From positions 82,391,819 to 82,455,818 of the forward strand of contig CM065295.1 of assembly GCA_032871835.1 (NCBI GenBank): a stretch of 64,000 nucleotides of DNA, written 5' to 3'. This stretch comes from Dipteronia dyeriana. Lineage: Eukaryota > Streptophyta > Magnoliopsida > Sapindales > Sapindaceae. Shown here piece by piece: positions 46,759-58,672 of the stretch (positions are counted from its first letter, which is position 1; every line of letters begins with the position of its first letter). The position numbers and the translations under genes are program-made. The notes under the pieces were generated by a model. It was not told where the DNA came from and did not search any database. It saw nothing but the letters and a program-made list of their open reading frames with translations.

Positions 46759-48212
46759 GTTTACTTTTTGTATGAGCAAGATGGTGAAACTCATACACTC
46801 ACATCCTCGACTAAGGGAGACTTGAACCCCTAAGAGTGAGGGAGATGTACCAAACTTGTCGTGCAACCCTATAATTGATACATATTCAAAATAGGGTTAG
46901 GTAAAAATACGTTAAAATATCGTATGGTTTTATTATATCAAAACATATAGTTCGATCGATGGTTCAAGACAGGACCGTAAACCGAATATTTTAACATACA
47001 CTTTTATTCTGGTGTAGATCACATCCAAAATTTTCAATATAAAGTAAAAATAAAAACATTAAAGTCAAAAAACTGATTTATTATTTCATGTGTTTTATTA
47101 ACTCACAAACTTTAATGCAAGGTTAAAAGAACTCTAAGATGAAATTGTTTTTTTTTTTTCCATTTACTTTATGAAGTTATCATTTGTTTTGCATTAAATA
47201 ATTGTAATTTTTTTATTATAAAATTAAACTAATGCAACGCCACATATACATAACAAATGATTTGATATAATTCTTATTTTTATTTTTACTTTTTAATTTT
47301 CAGAAGCATATAGCAACTAATCTTCATTATAAATGGTTTTACAAGCTATTTTATTTTATTTTGATTTTTCTTACTATTTTAATTTGAAATATATTTATTT
47401 AAAAAAGAATAAAAGGTATGTTTTTTTTTGTTTTTTTTAAACAAAATGCATATATCTTCTCATTATGTTTTTTTTTTGTCTCAAAAAAGATCAGTCCAAA
47501 GTGGTTCAGTTTTTCAAAAAGCTGAAACTTTTAGCTTGATCCGGTCTTAGTTAAAACCAAATCGTATCTAGCCCTAGTTCAAAATAAAATAAAGACGAGA
47601 TAAAACTATTAATGAGTCACAATTTCATAAGATGAGGCTTAGTGAGGGAGAGATTCCAAATTCTAATGTACAAAGGCGTTCAAGAAACCAAAACCACTAT
47701 AATATAACATCAGAGTTGAAATTTGAGCAAATATTCAACGCAAGATCAACATTAACCTTTAACCTTTTTTTTTTTTTTTTCCCTTTTCTTCAAAGTTTAA
47801 ATAATTTCCATCATTTGCTATCCAATGATGATACATGAGCTCACATTGAATCCAGTTACAACACAGACAATCCCTCAAAAGATAGTAAGATACAGTTCCT
47901 TCTCCCCAGAAACTTCATCCACAACAAATTCCCCCCTTAGAGAGAATAAGTTAACAAGAAGCTTCATTTGCTCTCTCCTTTCCGGGGGGTAACTTACCCT
48001 ACCCCAAACGATTGCTCGGCTATTAATCACCTCCTTGCGAGCATGCAAATAAGCTCCATTTAAATCACATATAGGATCACTGGAGTCAAAGATATCCACA
48101 TGCGGCGTGGACCCATACTCAGCCACATCCCAAATGTTTTCTTTTGATGGACTCGGATGTCCATTGCTCTGTCAAAATGATCTGATTAAGTTAATTGACT
48201 CGGTTCATCTGC
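46759..48212. other. Spacer and CDKE 3' region
   Basis: 46800-46870 has an AGACTTGAACCCC word (pol III B-box complement), possibly a SINE trace. 46900-47830 is AT-rich without features. 47850-48212 is probably the CDKE 3' UTR; it contains an 83-codon minus-strand frame (47875-48126) of balanced composition but no recognised domain. Confidence 0.4.
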
Positions 48213-49667
48213 TCATAAGCGTCTTGATTTCTGTTGTGGAGGGTATCCTGGCATCATTCCTGGATCTTTCCTTCTTAACTGTTGCTGTTGCTGCTGATGA
48301 GCCTGAGCGGTCATACCACGCTGCATTGGCATGCCACCAGGATTTATCCCACCCGCCGCTCCTGCCTGAGATGGATAGTTGTATCCCATCATACTCTGAG
48401 GTTGCATCCTTTGCATGCCGACTCCAGCCATTGGCCGAGGGACATTTCTATTTGACATCGCATGAGGCCCTGCCATATTCCCAGGGACAGGATTTCCAGA
48501 TGCTGGTTGTGGAGGTTGAAGGGAAGTTGTGCCTTCAAAATCTGTATTTGCATCTACCGGACGGGTAGGATAGTTCACAACTTTCTCCCCAGGCCCAGGC
48601 TGAGAGGGAACCAGTGCATTGCGTCCTGGTTGAGGTTCAATCCGAAAATATTCATGCTCTAGAGCCTGTGCAGCTGTTATACGCTTTCGAGGGTCATATT
48701 CAAGCATCTTTGAAAGAAGGTCATATGCAGGACTTTTCAAGGGGAGATGAACAACACTATGAAGTCCGTTAGTTTCATACTTGCGCCCTTGAATGTGCAG
48801 TGTATCTGAGTGCCAATGTGGAAGAGTAGCAAGAGTTGGCCACTTCTCTGTCGTTGGATGGCCTAATATTTTGAATATCTTGTCAAGTTGATCGAGCTGA
48901 AACGGATTTTGTGAAGATTTGGCTTCTGCCCCTTGAAATAGTGGCTTCAGGGTCAAAAGCTCAGCAAAGATGCATCCAACAGCCCACATATCAACAGCAC
49001 TAGTATAGTGTTTTGCCCCAAGAAGCAACTCAGGTGCACGATACCAAATGGTAACAACAACCCCATTTTCGGATAAGAACTTTAAGGGAGCTTGATAAAT
49101 TCTTGCAAGCCCAAAATCTGCAATTTTCACAACTCCTGGTTCTTCTCCATCACCCATAACCAAGATATTTGAGGGCTTAAGATCTCGGTGTATGATCCAA
49201 TTACTGTGGAGATAGTTCAGGCCATTAAGCAGTTGCCATAGTAATGATTTCACAGTGTAAGGGTTGATAGTATGGTTAACCTTGTCCCTGTGATGTCTGA
49301 TGATTTCATAGAGGTCATATTCAGCATAGTCAAAAGCCAGATACAGTGACATGTCTGCATGATTAATGTGCACATTGACAAGCTTCACAACATTCTCGTG
49401 TGTAATCTCTCTAAGCAACATGATTTCACGAATGGCAGTGGGGGAGACACCATCACCATCTTTAGATTGTTTAAATTTCTTGATGGCAATTGCTTTTCCT
49501 CGGTTAGCGGGAGACTTGGTTCTAGCCAGAAAAACAAGACCATAAGTACCTTCACCAATCTTGCCTATCAAATTGTATTGTTGCAGCCACTCTGGCTTCT
49601 CACTGTTGTTGTTGGAGGTACCTGTGCCGGTTGTGACACCTCTGTTGGTAGTGTTGCCATCTCCCAT
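48213..49667 (-). CDS. CDKE1: Cyclin-dependent kinase E (CDK8 orthologue, Mediator kinase module)
   Basis: Serine/threonine kinase that pairs with cyclin C and, with MED12 and MED13, forms the Mediator kinase module in the nucleus; the Arabidopsis orthologue is HEN3. One uninterrupted coding exon of 484 residues. Visible: Gly-rich loop GEGTYG (38-43); Lys in AIKKF; the CDK8-class helix SPTAIRE (75-81); HRDLKPSN (160-167); DFGLAR (184-189); TIWYRAPE without a phosphorylatable T-loop Thr, as usual in CDK8; [12 protein letters not shown]; and the kinase-module-type insert [21 protein letters not shown] Gln/Met/Pro-rich tail ends [11 protein letters not shown]...KSRRL, as in plant CDKEs. The start at 49667 (MGDGN) matches the family; an in-frame ATG at 49727 would add 20 residues. 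The gene looks intact. Confidence 0.97.
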   Translation of the reverse strand: MGDGNTTNRGVTTGTGTSNNNSEKPEWLQQYNLIGKIGEGTYGLVFLARTKSPANRGKAIAIKKFKQSKDGDGVSPTAIREIMLLREITHENVVKLVNVHINHADMSLYLAFDYAEYDLYEIIRHHRDKVNHTINPYTVKSLLWQLLNGLNYLHSNWIIHRDLKPSNILVMGDGEEPGVVKIADFGLARIYQAPLKFLSENGVVVTIWYRAPELLLGAKHYTSAVDMWAVGCIFAELLTLKPLFQGAEAKSSQNPFQLDQLDKIFKILGHPTTEKWPTLATLPHWHSDTLHIQGRKYETNGLHSVVHLPLKSPAYDLLSKMLEYDPRKRITAAQALEHEYFRIEPQPGRNALVPSQPGPGEKVVNYPTRPVDANTDFEGTTSLQPPQPASGNPVPGNMAGPHAMSNRNVPRPMAGVGMQRMQPQSMMGYNYPSQAGAAGGINPGGMPMQRGMTAQAHQQQQQQLRRKDPGMMPGYPPQQKSRRL

Positions 49668-49751
49668 GGTTTCTTTACAGCATGGATGGTGTGTGGCCAA
49701 TAATTTAGTGGTTATCAGGGTTGACAAGAAAAACGACTACCCGTTTGGCCG

Positions 49752-50893
49752 CTGTAAGAAGTTGTCAGCGTCCTGAATTCAGAAGAGGGAAGAATATAAT
49801 ATACATTAATGAAGATATCTAGAAGAAACAATTATAGAAGTTGGAATGGTTGCAAAGAGACAAGCTAGTATGCTACTGAGTGAGTAACAATGTAACATCT
49901 TCTGTGCAGAGCTAAATGCCACTATTACATATTCTATAAAGATTTCCTTGAGCTCAAATCTGAAATTTCTTACAGACAGGCCAGTAGATAAAACAGAATT
50001 TGCCAACTGCTAGCAAAAAAATTACATTTGTCTATATACTACAAGATAAAACCATATCCGCTTATTTGTGATAATGCAACCCTATATTGTTCTTGCAAAA
50101 CTAGACTGATTGAAGTAAATGTAGCACCTTTCCTTGACACATAACAAAATAGAAGACACAGAGTAAAAAAAAAACCTTTGTATCCATGAGTTCAAATAAA
50201 TAACTTCCCAATTACAGAAATAACTAGAAACATGTAACATATATTAACTTAAAACTTTACGCGACTCAACCATCAGAGAGACCAACGTGTAACTAATTAT
50301 CCATTTATATCTTTTCAGGCTTGGCTTTAGCCTCTGCCAATCCCGATTAGCTCTGTGTTTTCCTGACAACATTGACCAATAAAACTACAAAAATTGTATC
50401 TGATTAAACCTAAGAATCACAGCAATAGAACTAACTCAAAAGGCTTTAGCTTGAAGCTCATTGGACCCAGTAAACACAACTAATCATAAAAACTGAAATA
50501 AACGACCATTATAGAAACAAAAGGAGACAACAAATAATCTAATTTTCAACATGTAGAATCAACATTAAACCCATAAAAACAAAATCAGTAAAAATTTACA
50601 AAGATCATAATCAATAACTAAAATTGACTAACCTATTATACAGGTACAATATGTCAATAAAAAATCAAACGATTCGACACCCACCACCAGACGAACAAAT
50701 CTGCACATATTCAAAATCTCATAAACTACAATCTCCAGATCCTACCAATTATTGGTTTTTATGTCTAAATAACTGTAGTGTTAACAACAAATTGAAGCAC
50801 CGATCGAGCTGGAATTCAAATGATAAGAAACATAATGAAACCCTAGATTACACAAAATTTCGCACAATCGAAGATATTGAAGATAGACTGTAC
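49752..50893 (-). other. CDKE 5' UTR intron
   Basis: The minus strand has a donor GTGTTCAG|GTACAG at 50893 and an acceptor CTTCTTACAG ending at 49752, giving an 1,142-bp leader intron between a non-coding first exon (about 50894-50945) and the coding exon. Long leader introns are common in plant regulatory genes and can enhance expression. Inferred from consensus only. Confidence 0.6.
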
Positions 50894-50949
50894 CTGAACA
50901 CGACGTCGCCGAAAAAAGGCTGATACCATTAACAACGTTTTTTCAAGCT

Positions 50950-52160
50950 ATAGGATTTTTACGGTGAGACAGACAAAAGAGAGGAAAAAAAAGAACATAG
51001 TTTTGTTTTGGTGCGGTGGTAACTGCATAGTTGGGTTTTGAATCTCTCCTTTTTTGTTATTGACAAAATCTGTATAGCTTCCAACCGGATCGTGCCACGT
51101 AAGATCGTAGTTTATTTCCATAAATTTTTTACGTCGGTGAATATGTAATGTATTTTTACCTAATATGGTAAAAAAAATCCCTGAAATACAGTATCATAGA
51201 TAGTTATGGGGCGATGCCAATGTAAAGTTTAAAAGGTGATATATTCGTAATTTTTTTTTTATCTTTTTTTTTTTTGAATTATGTAATATATTTTTATGAA
51301 TGAAATTGAGTATAACATGAACATGAAATTTATAGATTGTTCAAAAATCAAAAGTAAATATGAAAGATAAAGCTGTAAAATAAGAATTCACTTAATGCAC
51401 ATAGTATGAGGACTAGGAGTATAGAGTTGTGATCTTCACATGGGGGATATTAATAATGTGGTTGATTACGTAAGGAAAAATCAAGAAAGGTAATCAAGAA
51501 TGCCACCTCCCAACGAAAGATAATTTATCAATTAGTTTTGAATCAACTCATCATACTCACGAATCAAATAAGTTTATTTGTACTTCTTATTCTTATACAT
51601 ATGGTATTGGATCTAGTGATGATGGATACAAGGGTTTTTGGGATCTTCAATTATCCTTCCGTACAAATTCCTATGTATTAGACAAATGATAAGAAGAAAT
51701 CAACAAACTTGCATATGGTCTGTTCATATTTATATAGAAAATTATTCAAATTATATATCATAGTATCAATATTGTATGAATTAAGACGATAGTAACACTA
51801 AATTTGAACCATTAGTATTTTCGTTTTGGTATTAAAACTTATTTGACTTGTACAAGATAAACCCTTAAAGAATTAAGTTTTAATGGAAGACATTTAATTT
51901 TCTCTGTTTGATATAGAATATATTCAAATTTATACGGCATGTACGTGCGTTGTATTCATATTTATTAGATATTATATGTTTTTGAACAAAAAATGAGTTC
52001 TTTGATTAGATTATTATTATGTTAATTTCTTTATAAAAAAAACCATTAAAATGTTTTATTTTTGTCACCAATTTGTTGTGCTTTCTTAAATTATAAGAAA
52101 TCAAGAAATTTTTAAATCAATATTTCCATAAAATCGTTACAATATTTATATTGATATAGA
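50950..52160. other. CDKE promoter side and AT-rich spacer
   Basis: No gene. No clear TATA box could be fixed upstream of the non-coding first exon. Confidence 0.4.
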
Positions 52161-52789
52161 TATTTTCATTTGTGGAAATTGTTAAAAATAACCATAACTA
52201 TTATGAAAATTTTGTTTATAACCACATACGAAAAATTATTCGTTAATAGCCTTTTTTTAAAAATTACTTGAATGTCCTCGTATAAAAATCATCCCTAAAC
52301 ATTTTCTTTTTTTTTTTCTCTCTCTCTCTCTCCTCGATCTCTCTCTCACGTCGACGGTGTGTCGACGAACCGTTGCCGGCGTCCCTGCGAAACTATTGTC
52401 GGCCTCCTCTATTTCTCTCACTGAACCTCTTTGTCTCTCTCCACGCACCTCTCTCTCTTCTTTCTCTCTCTTTCACTCACCTCTCTTTCTCTCTCACACG
52501 TCGTCGACGGCTTGCCGGAGTGCTGGTGTACCGTCGCCTAGGCTTCACGATCGTCCAGCAATGTCGTTGAGCTCCCCCTCCGCCGGTGATTAGATCTGCA
52601 GGAAAAAAAAACTAAATACCTAAAAACCCATAACATTTCAAGTTTTTACATTTCCATTTAGGTAAGATTTCAAGTTTTAAATTTTGAAAAAGAAAAACTT
52701 AAAAACCTAGAACATTTCAAGTTTCAATATTTCAATTTAGTCAAGATTTCAAGTATCAACATTTCAATTTAAACAAAATTTCAAGTTTC

Positions 52790-52865
52790 AAATTTTCATG
52801 TTTTTAGACAATATTTCAAGTTTCAAGTTTCAAGTTTCAAGTTTCTAGTTTCTAGTCGTGATTTC
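52790..52865. repeat. (TTTCAAG)n short tandem repeat
   Basis: ATTTCAAG and TTTCAAG words recur throughout 52635-52870 and are densest here, inside the long-TIR element. Confidence 0.75.
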
Positions 52866-52987
52866 AAGTTTGCTTTCAGTTTTAAAGAAAAAATCAAATC
52901 TAGGGGTATTTTTATAATTTGTGGACGTACACTGGTTTTTTTTTAAAAAAATTGGCTATTAACAAATAAAATTTCAAAACTGGTTAC

Positions 52988-53882
52988 TGTTGACGTCGAT
53001 TTCTGGATTGTATCAGAAAAGCCAACAATGATTGAATTTCGACCGTGATTTCAAAGAGAAAGAGAAAGAGAAAGAGAAGGAGAAAATAAACAAACGCGAG
53101 TTTTTTACGTGGTAAAACTTCGATTACCGGAGAAACGTCCACGGGTGGTTGAGTGATCAACCAAACCAAAATCCACTATGAAATTATGATGTTTACAAGC
53201 TCTCGATCTCTTTTTTTTCTCTATGTACTTTGCTACGAATGCCTAAATTCTCCATATTTTGGTCAGATTATGGGTCTATTTATATGTTTATAAAATCTTA
53301 GTCTGCTTTGTACAAGTAATAGAAGGTCTTTGTATTTAATTACATTTATTTACTTGCTTGAAGCTGATTGTCTTCTTTCTTGTTTCGGAGTCTTATATTG
53401 AGATCGAATGAGACTCTAGTAATGTAGTCCAATTAGGACTTATTTCCTGATAAGAGCAGTCCTTTCAAAGAAATAAAGTTGCTACCTGATTGAGAACCTT
53501 TCCTGTTTAACATTCTGTTCTTATTGGGATTCCTTTTTGATATGGATCTGTGTGTATCTTAATGATTTGATCCACGTGGGCTATGCGCTGGGCTTCTATT
53601 CAGTTTTCTTCATGTTTGTCTCAAGTAAGGACAATACCCGCGGTCCCGAGTAACGTTATTTGACCTGTGTAGAAATGCCAACCCCGAGTGTCATTGGCTG
53701 ATCCTGAGTAGTATATAACGTTGATTAACCCTGTAGGTTTTGTTCAACATCTGCTTACTCGAGTTTTTTTTCTCTTCGGTGATATCTTGTAGGATAATTT
53801 TTGAATACCTATTCGGATGTCCACCTGATAATTTACCCTCTTTGTTGATAGCGTGTATGTATGATAAAATTCACATATGACA
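52988..53882 (+). mobile_element. Solo LTR, copia-type family A (copy 2)
   Basis: Runs from TGTTGACGTCGATTTCTGG to CACATATGACA (895 bp); flanks GTTAC and TTTAC are a 5-bp duplication with one mismatch. Matches 7406-8297 along its whole length. It disrupts the right TIR of the long-TIR element, so it is younger than that element. Confidence 0.82.
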
Positions 53883-54025
53883 TTTACAAACGGAAGTTCA
53901 ATGTTTCTCGTATCTATTTTTTAATTTCTCTCTTTTTATTTTCGTTTACTGCTCTATTAAGTCGTTAGGAAATTACAAATATCCCCTTAGCTATGGTAAA
54001 ACGACGTCGCAAAAGTTTTAGCTGG

Positions 54026-54035
54026 TTTCCCGCCC
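54026..54035 (+). promoter_or_regulatory. E2F-like site upstream of the ZGRF1-N gene
   Basis: TTTCCCGCCC matches the E2F consensus TTTSSCGC, 107 bp before the ATG and 15 bp upstream of a possible TATA element (CATATAAAAT, 54048-54057). E2F sites mark S-phase, replication and repair genes, which fits the inferred role. Based on sequence alone. Confidence 0.5.
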
Positions 54036-54141
54036 GCGGAAATTGTTCATATAAAATTTAAAGCTTTGGAAAAAAAATAAAATTGAAATCCCAAGCACTG
54101 AAATGAAATGAAAATCTCATGATATTTTTTTTTGAAGAGAC

Positions 54142-57100
54142 ATGGAGGACACGAAGAGACGGTGGTGCGTGACCTACACGAAGCACATGAAGCAGAAGAG
54201 GAAAGTTTACCAGGACGGTTTCATAGATCTTCACATCTCAACTAACAAAGTAAGATTCACTGTAAAATATGAATTTCGATTAATTTTTTAAACTATATAG
54301 AGCTATATAGTATTTTATTAAATTCAACTGTGATTATAAAATTTTAATTTGTTTCGTGTATTTGATTCACGTTAATCGGGTGATTTTGTGTTCAATATAG
54401 TTATGAACTCTGGTTGCTAAAAAAAATCACCAAATTAGGTTTTGTCGGCGAATATTGAATCGAATTCGATTCATGTATGTGTTATTATTATTTTTATTTA
54501 TCATGTCATGCTCGTAAGTTTTTTCCTTGTTTTCTCACTCGCTGATTTGGTACACAGGTCAAGCTGTATGATGGTTGTGAGAAGCTTCTGGAATGCAGGA
54601 TCTTGAAGAAAGACGAAATCATCAGCTGTGGTGAAACGTTGGCATTCAATGCTTATTTCGTTGATGTTGGGGATCCCGAAGGGAATCATAAACCCATACG
54701 AGATTCAAATTTACAAGGAAGAGATAAGAAAGTCATTGAGCAACCCAATTTATCGTGCAGACAAAGATTTGGGAACAAATCTTTTGCTTCTGGTATCACC
54801 CGTTAATATTAGTTGTCTTAGTTTAAGTACTAATCATGTTTTGGTTTGTTATTTGATGTTCAATATTGTTTTCATTTTGGTAGATGGAAAGATTGATGGA
54901 GAGAAGAAAAAAGCACAGCCAAATTGTACAAGTCCTTCGCAAAAAATTATTCGTGGTAAGTTCAATTTGCATACATAATATGATGAATGCAGCATTTATA
55001 AATTAATTAAAGATGTATGTGATTCTCTGATTCTTCCTAGTTATTGAAGTGATTTATCTCGCAGTAATCAGGATTATAAAGGGAAAAAGTTAACGAATCA
55101 TATTTGAAATGCTACTTCATCATTGGTGCCTAACATTAACTTGGTTTGTAACTGCTGTTCATATTTCAAGAGTTCAAGAAGAGGGAATTGGAAAAGTATG
55201 GAACACCACAGAGACAGAGTAGTCCAGATATGAAGGAAATTAAGACAACAGGTTAGTTAAAATTGCATGTGCCGGCACCTACAGAGGACATTCTTTAAAT
55301 TTAAATTTCGTGTCTAGTGAATTGGACTATTGGAGTATTACGTGAATGTGTCAATGCTGCTTGTTGCTTCACATATGTTATCTCCTATAAATTTTTCAAT
55401 GTCGACATATGATTTACTGCAATTTTTATACTTTATATCAACATTCACTTTTTTCTAAATTTTGGGCTACCATGTTTCCTTTTGGATGCAGAATGGCAGG
55501 TCCTGTACACTACACAATTAACTCAAAAGGCCAAGAAATATCATGATGGTTTCTTACGACTCAAAATATGTGGATCTCAGGGGAGACAGGTTGCTTTCTT
55601 AAACAATCTAAGTCTTTCTTCAATCCAAGGCCAATCATCCTCTTTTTTGATTTCAATAAATAAATACATCTACAAGTCTCTTTCTCAATTATTAACCATT
55701 CCTTCATGATGCTGCTACTGGTCCTTTCATTATTGATATGTAGTTTAGGCTGGGTACGTCTTCATAGAAAATTGGCATTGACACTCAATTTTTTTTGTCT
55801 TTCTTCAGATTCTGCTGTTTGATGAAGCCATGAAACTGTTAGATAGAAGATTCCTTAGGAGAGATGAAGAGATCAAATCCAGTGAATCAGTAGCATTTGA
55901 TGGTCATTTGGTTGAAATTGGTGAGCTTGAAGAAAATCGTGAACCTCTAGCAGACTTGAATGTTCATAGAAACAACTCCAACATTGCTGGGAAGGCAGAG
56001 GCATTGCATAGACAACAAAACTATATTAAAAATATCAATAGTGATGGAAAAGGTTAGCATGATTATTTTGATTTCCTTAATCATTGCAAGGTTTATCGGT
56101 GATCGTTGATCTGCTATTTCCCCTATTCCATTTCGATGATTGACGATATTGTAACCTTTCAACTGCTGTTATTATTTCAGAGTTCAGGAAGAGTGAAGTG
56201 TCCCGAAATGGAGCTCCACAAAGTAGTCCAGATACAAAAAACTCTAGTACAAACGGTAAATTCCTGCTGCTGACATCTACCAGAGCGGAAAAACCTTAAT
56301 TGCTAATCTGCTGTTTGCTGCTGTTATCCTTAAACTTTTTGTCCTACACATAGGTACCCATACTCTACATTGTGCAACTGCTGCAATGTAACATTAGATG
56401 ATTCAATGTCATTGTTTAGTATTATAGAGTCAAATGGACACTTCATGAATTTGAAGAAGCTACATATTTGTTAAGTTGAAACTACTGGGTGTTTCGGTGT
56501 CTGCTTGAGGTGCACCGGATGCAGGCTTGCAATTTATTTCATGACTAGTTTAATTTCTTCTTCTTCTTCTCACAGTTCTACTCTACTTTCAATGCAGAAT
56601 GGCAGGTCATGTACACCACACAAGTTACTCAGAAATCCAAGAAGTATCATGATGGTTTCTTAAGACTTGCTGTTATTGGATCTTTCCAGAGACAGGTTAA
56701 TTTCCATGATTTCTATAATATTTTCTTCAGATGGCCATTTATCCTGCTTATTGATCTAAAAGATAATCCACTCACAAATTCTATTTATATTGTTATGTTT
56801 TCATTTAACTTATTTTGTGCTTGAAATGCACTAAATCAGTGACTCCTCAGTGATGTCTACAAATCCTTCCTATTGTGCTATATGAAACTTTTTATGTCTT
56901 AATAAAGGCACAACTAGTGCTAAACTGCTAACAATATCTCTTTCTGGTCTCTTTAGGTCATGCTGTATGATGATGGCAGGAAACTCTTAAATAGTAGATT
57001 CCTCAAAAAGGATGAAGTAATAAAATCTGGCGAATCAATATCTTTTGATGCTCATTTAGTTGACATTGGAGAACCTCAAGAACATCAACTTCAAATGGAT

Positions 57101-58430
57101 GTGAATCTTGAAGGATTTAATAGCAGTGTTGTTCAAAAAACAGAGATAATGCATAAACAGCAGAACGATCTTGGAGCATATAAATATGTCATAAAAGGTT
57201 AGATAGCATGAGCATTAGTTTGTTGGATTCTTCATTCCTTACAGTATTTATATAAGGATTGTGTTTTTTTTTTTAATGTATAAGGATTATGTTAATGTGT
57301 ACCATAATAACACTTGAACGATTGAGAAGTGATAAAATCTACATATTTATTCTTTCAAGACACATAAAAGTGTGCATTGACGTATTGAAAGAATAAATAT
57401 TATTTTCTTATTACGTCTATGGATCCTTAACGTGTGTGCCTGTTAAGAGGTTCCTTCATCTTTGTGTGTAGGTTCCCTTGTCATCTTTTCTACTTTCACA
57501 TTTGATGTTTGCATTATATATTTCCCATCAAAATAGTGGAAATGTTTTGGCTTAAACATGCAGGAAAATCTCAAAATACTGCTTGCTCAAGCAAAAATAC
57601 AGAATCAACTTTGAGCATCTCCAGTGAAGGGAAGAAGAGTATCCCTACAAACAATCCATTACGTGATGGTGCGTCCATTCTTAACCGCTGCATCACAAGT
57701 AACATTTTTTTTTTTTTGGGGTCTGAAGCATCATTTCCCTTTTAGTTGCTTATCTAATATAATATACATGCATAGATTTTGCTGGCAACTAATGCCGAGT
57801 ATCTTCATGTGCAGCCTCTCAGATCTTGTCTATTCTCCAAAGACCCATGACTGAGAACAGCATTGATGTTGGGTGCACCGATAACAGTAGAACGAGGCAA
57901 CTTTCCTCCATTAAGGAGGTTGAAGTTTCAGATGTTGTAGATCATAAATCATGTAAAAACTTGACTGTTGGTAGACCAAATGAAGATACAGAAACTGGAA
58001 ATTGCCGTGATCTTTTGTCTTCTGTTGGTAAGCATATAATAAAACAACGCTCCGGACTATTATGTCTCATTTAATGTTTTATTTCTTAAATATAATAAGT
58101 ATACACAATCTGATTTAAGTTGGATTCTGCAGCAAAATCTACTTGTAATGGCAGTCAGATCTCCAAGGACTATGAAACAGGAAACTTCAACCAGGTTTGG
58201 AACTTGGATAACCAATTTGTTTCTTTATAATCTCTTCTACGAACAGAAGCTCTCTTTTCACTTCACTTTATCTGTTTATGAGTTATTGAATTTGTTTTTT
58301 TTTTCAGTCTCAATTAGATGTGAAAGCTGGCGACAAGAGCAATGAAGAAGTTGACGAAAGAAAAAGCTCAGAAAAGCTTAACACTGCAAGAGAAATGGAG
58401 GAATTCCCAAGTTTCGACCTTGGATTTTGA
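54142..58430 (+). CDS. Protein with three tandem ZGRF1-like N-terminal (DUF2439) domains
   Basis: Thirteen exons: 54142-54249, 54558-54792, 54884-54955, 55171-55251, 55492-55589, 55809-56052, 56181-56255, 56598-56695, 56957-57197, 57564-57668, 57815-58027, 58133-58194 and 58308-58430. The sum is 1755 bp, giving 584 residues with every junction in phase. The DUF2439 domain, known from ZGRF1 helicases and yeast recombination proteins, occurs three times: MEDTKRRWCVTYTKHMKQKR with VKLYDGCEKLLECRILKKDE; EWQVLYTTQLTQKAKKYHDG with ILLFDEAMKLLDRRFLRRDE; EWQVMYTTQVTQKSKKYHDG with VMLYDDGRKLLNSRFLKKDE. The rest is Ser/Lys/Glu-rich and ends FPSFDLGF. No helicase domain follows, unlike animal ZGRF1. A role in DNA repair or recombination in the nucleus is inferred from the family only. 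Confidence 0.88.
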
Positions 58431-58672
58431 GCTTAGGTGTGTGCATAATAAATATTTCTTTTGATTCCATTAATGGTGATGCCTGATTTGGCATCATTGA
58501 TAAACAATCTGACATAGGTCGACAAATGCACGAGGGAAGCACTTTTCGACCACTTACGTGGTATCAATGTATCGTCCAAGTACATTATAAAATTTTAACA
58601 AAACTTAATACGAAATATAATGCAAACAACGATTGCTCCTCTTCCTACAATGCCTCCAGTTAATTATGTTTT

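Larger units (their letters stand above)
52165..53935. mobile_element. Long-TIR DNA element (MULE-like), right TIR split by a solo LTR
   Basis: Left arm: GAAATTGTTAAAAATAACC ... TTGTTTATAACCACATACG ... TTCGTTAATAGCC (52178-52252). Its complement is at the right: GGCTATTAACAAATAAAAT...TGGTTAC (52954-52987), then, after the inserted LTR, TTTACAAACGG...AATTTC (53883-53931). Arms are about 75-85 bp and imperfect. The interior has a CT tract, a GC-rich Ser/Pro-coding stretch (52340-52590) and TTTCAAG repeats, which could be a captured gene fragment. No 9-bp target duplication was seen, so the MULE assignment rests on the long TIRs. Confidence 0.55.

Noticed and set aside
8564..46829. Three B-box-like words (8564, 18973, 46818) as SINEs
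   Set aside because: A boxes, tails and target duplications could not be shown, so they are mentioned only within spacer notes.
47875..48126. 83-codon minus-strand frame with balanced composition
   Set aside because: Situated where the CDKE 3' UTR should be, without domain or start context. Kept only as a note because I could not search it.
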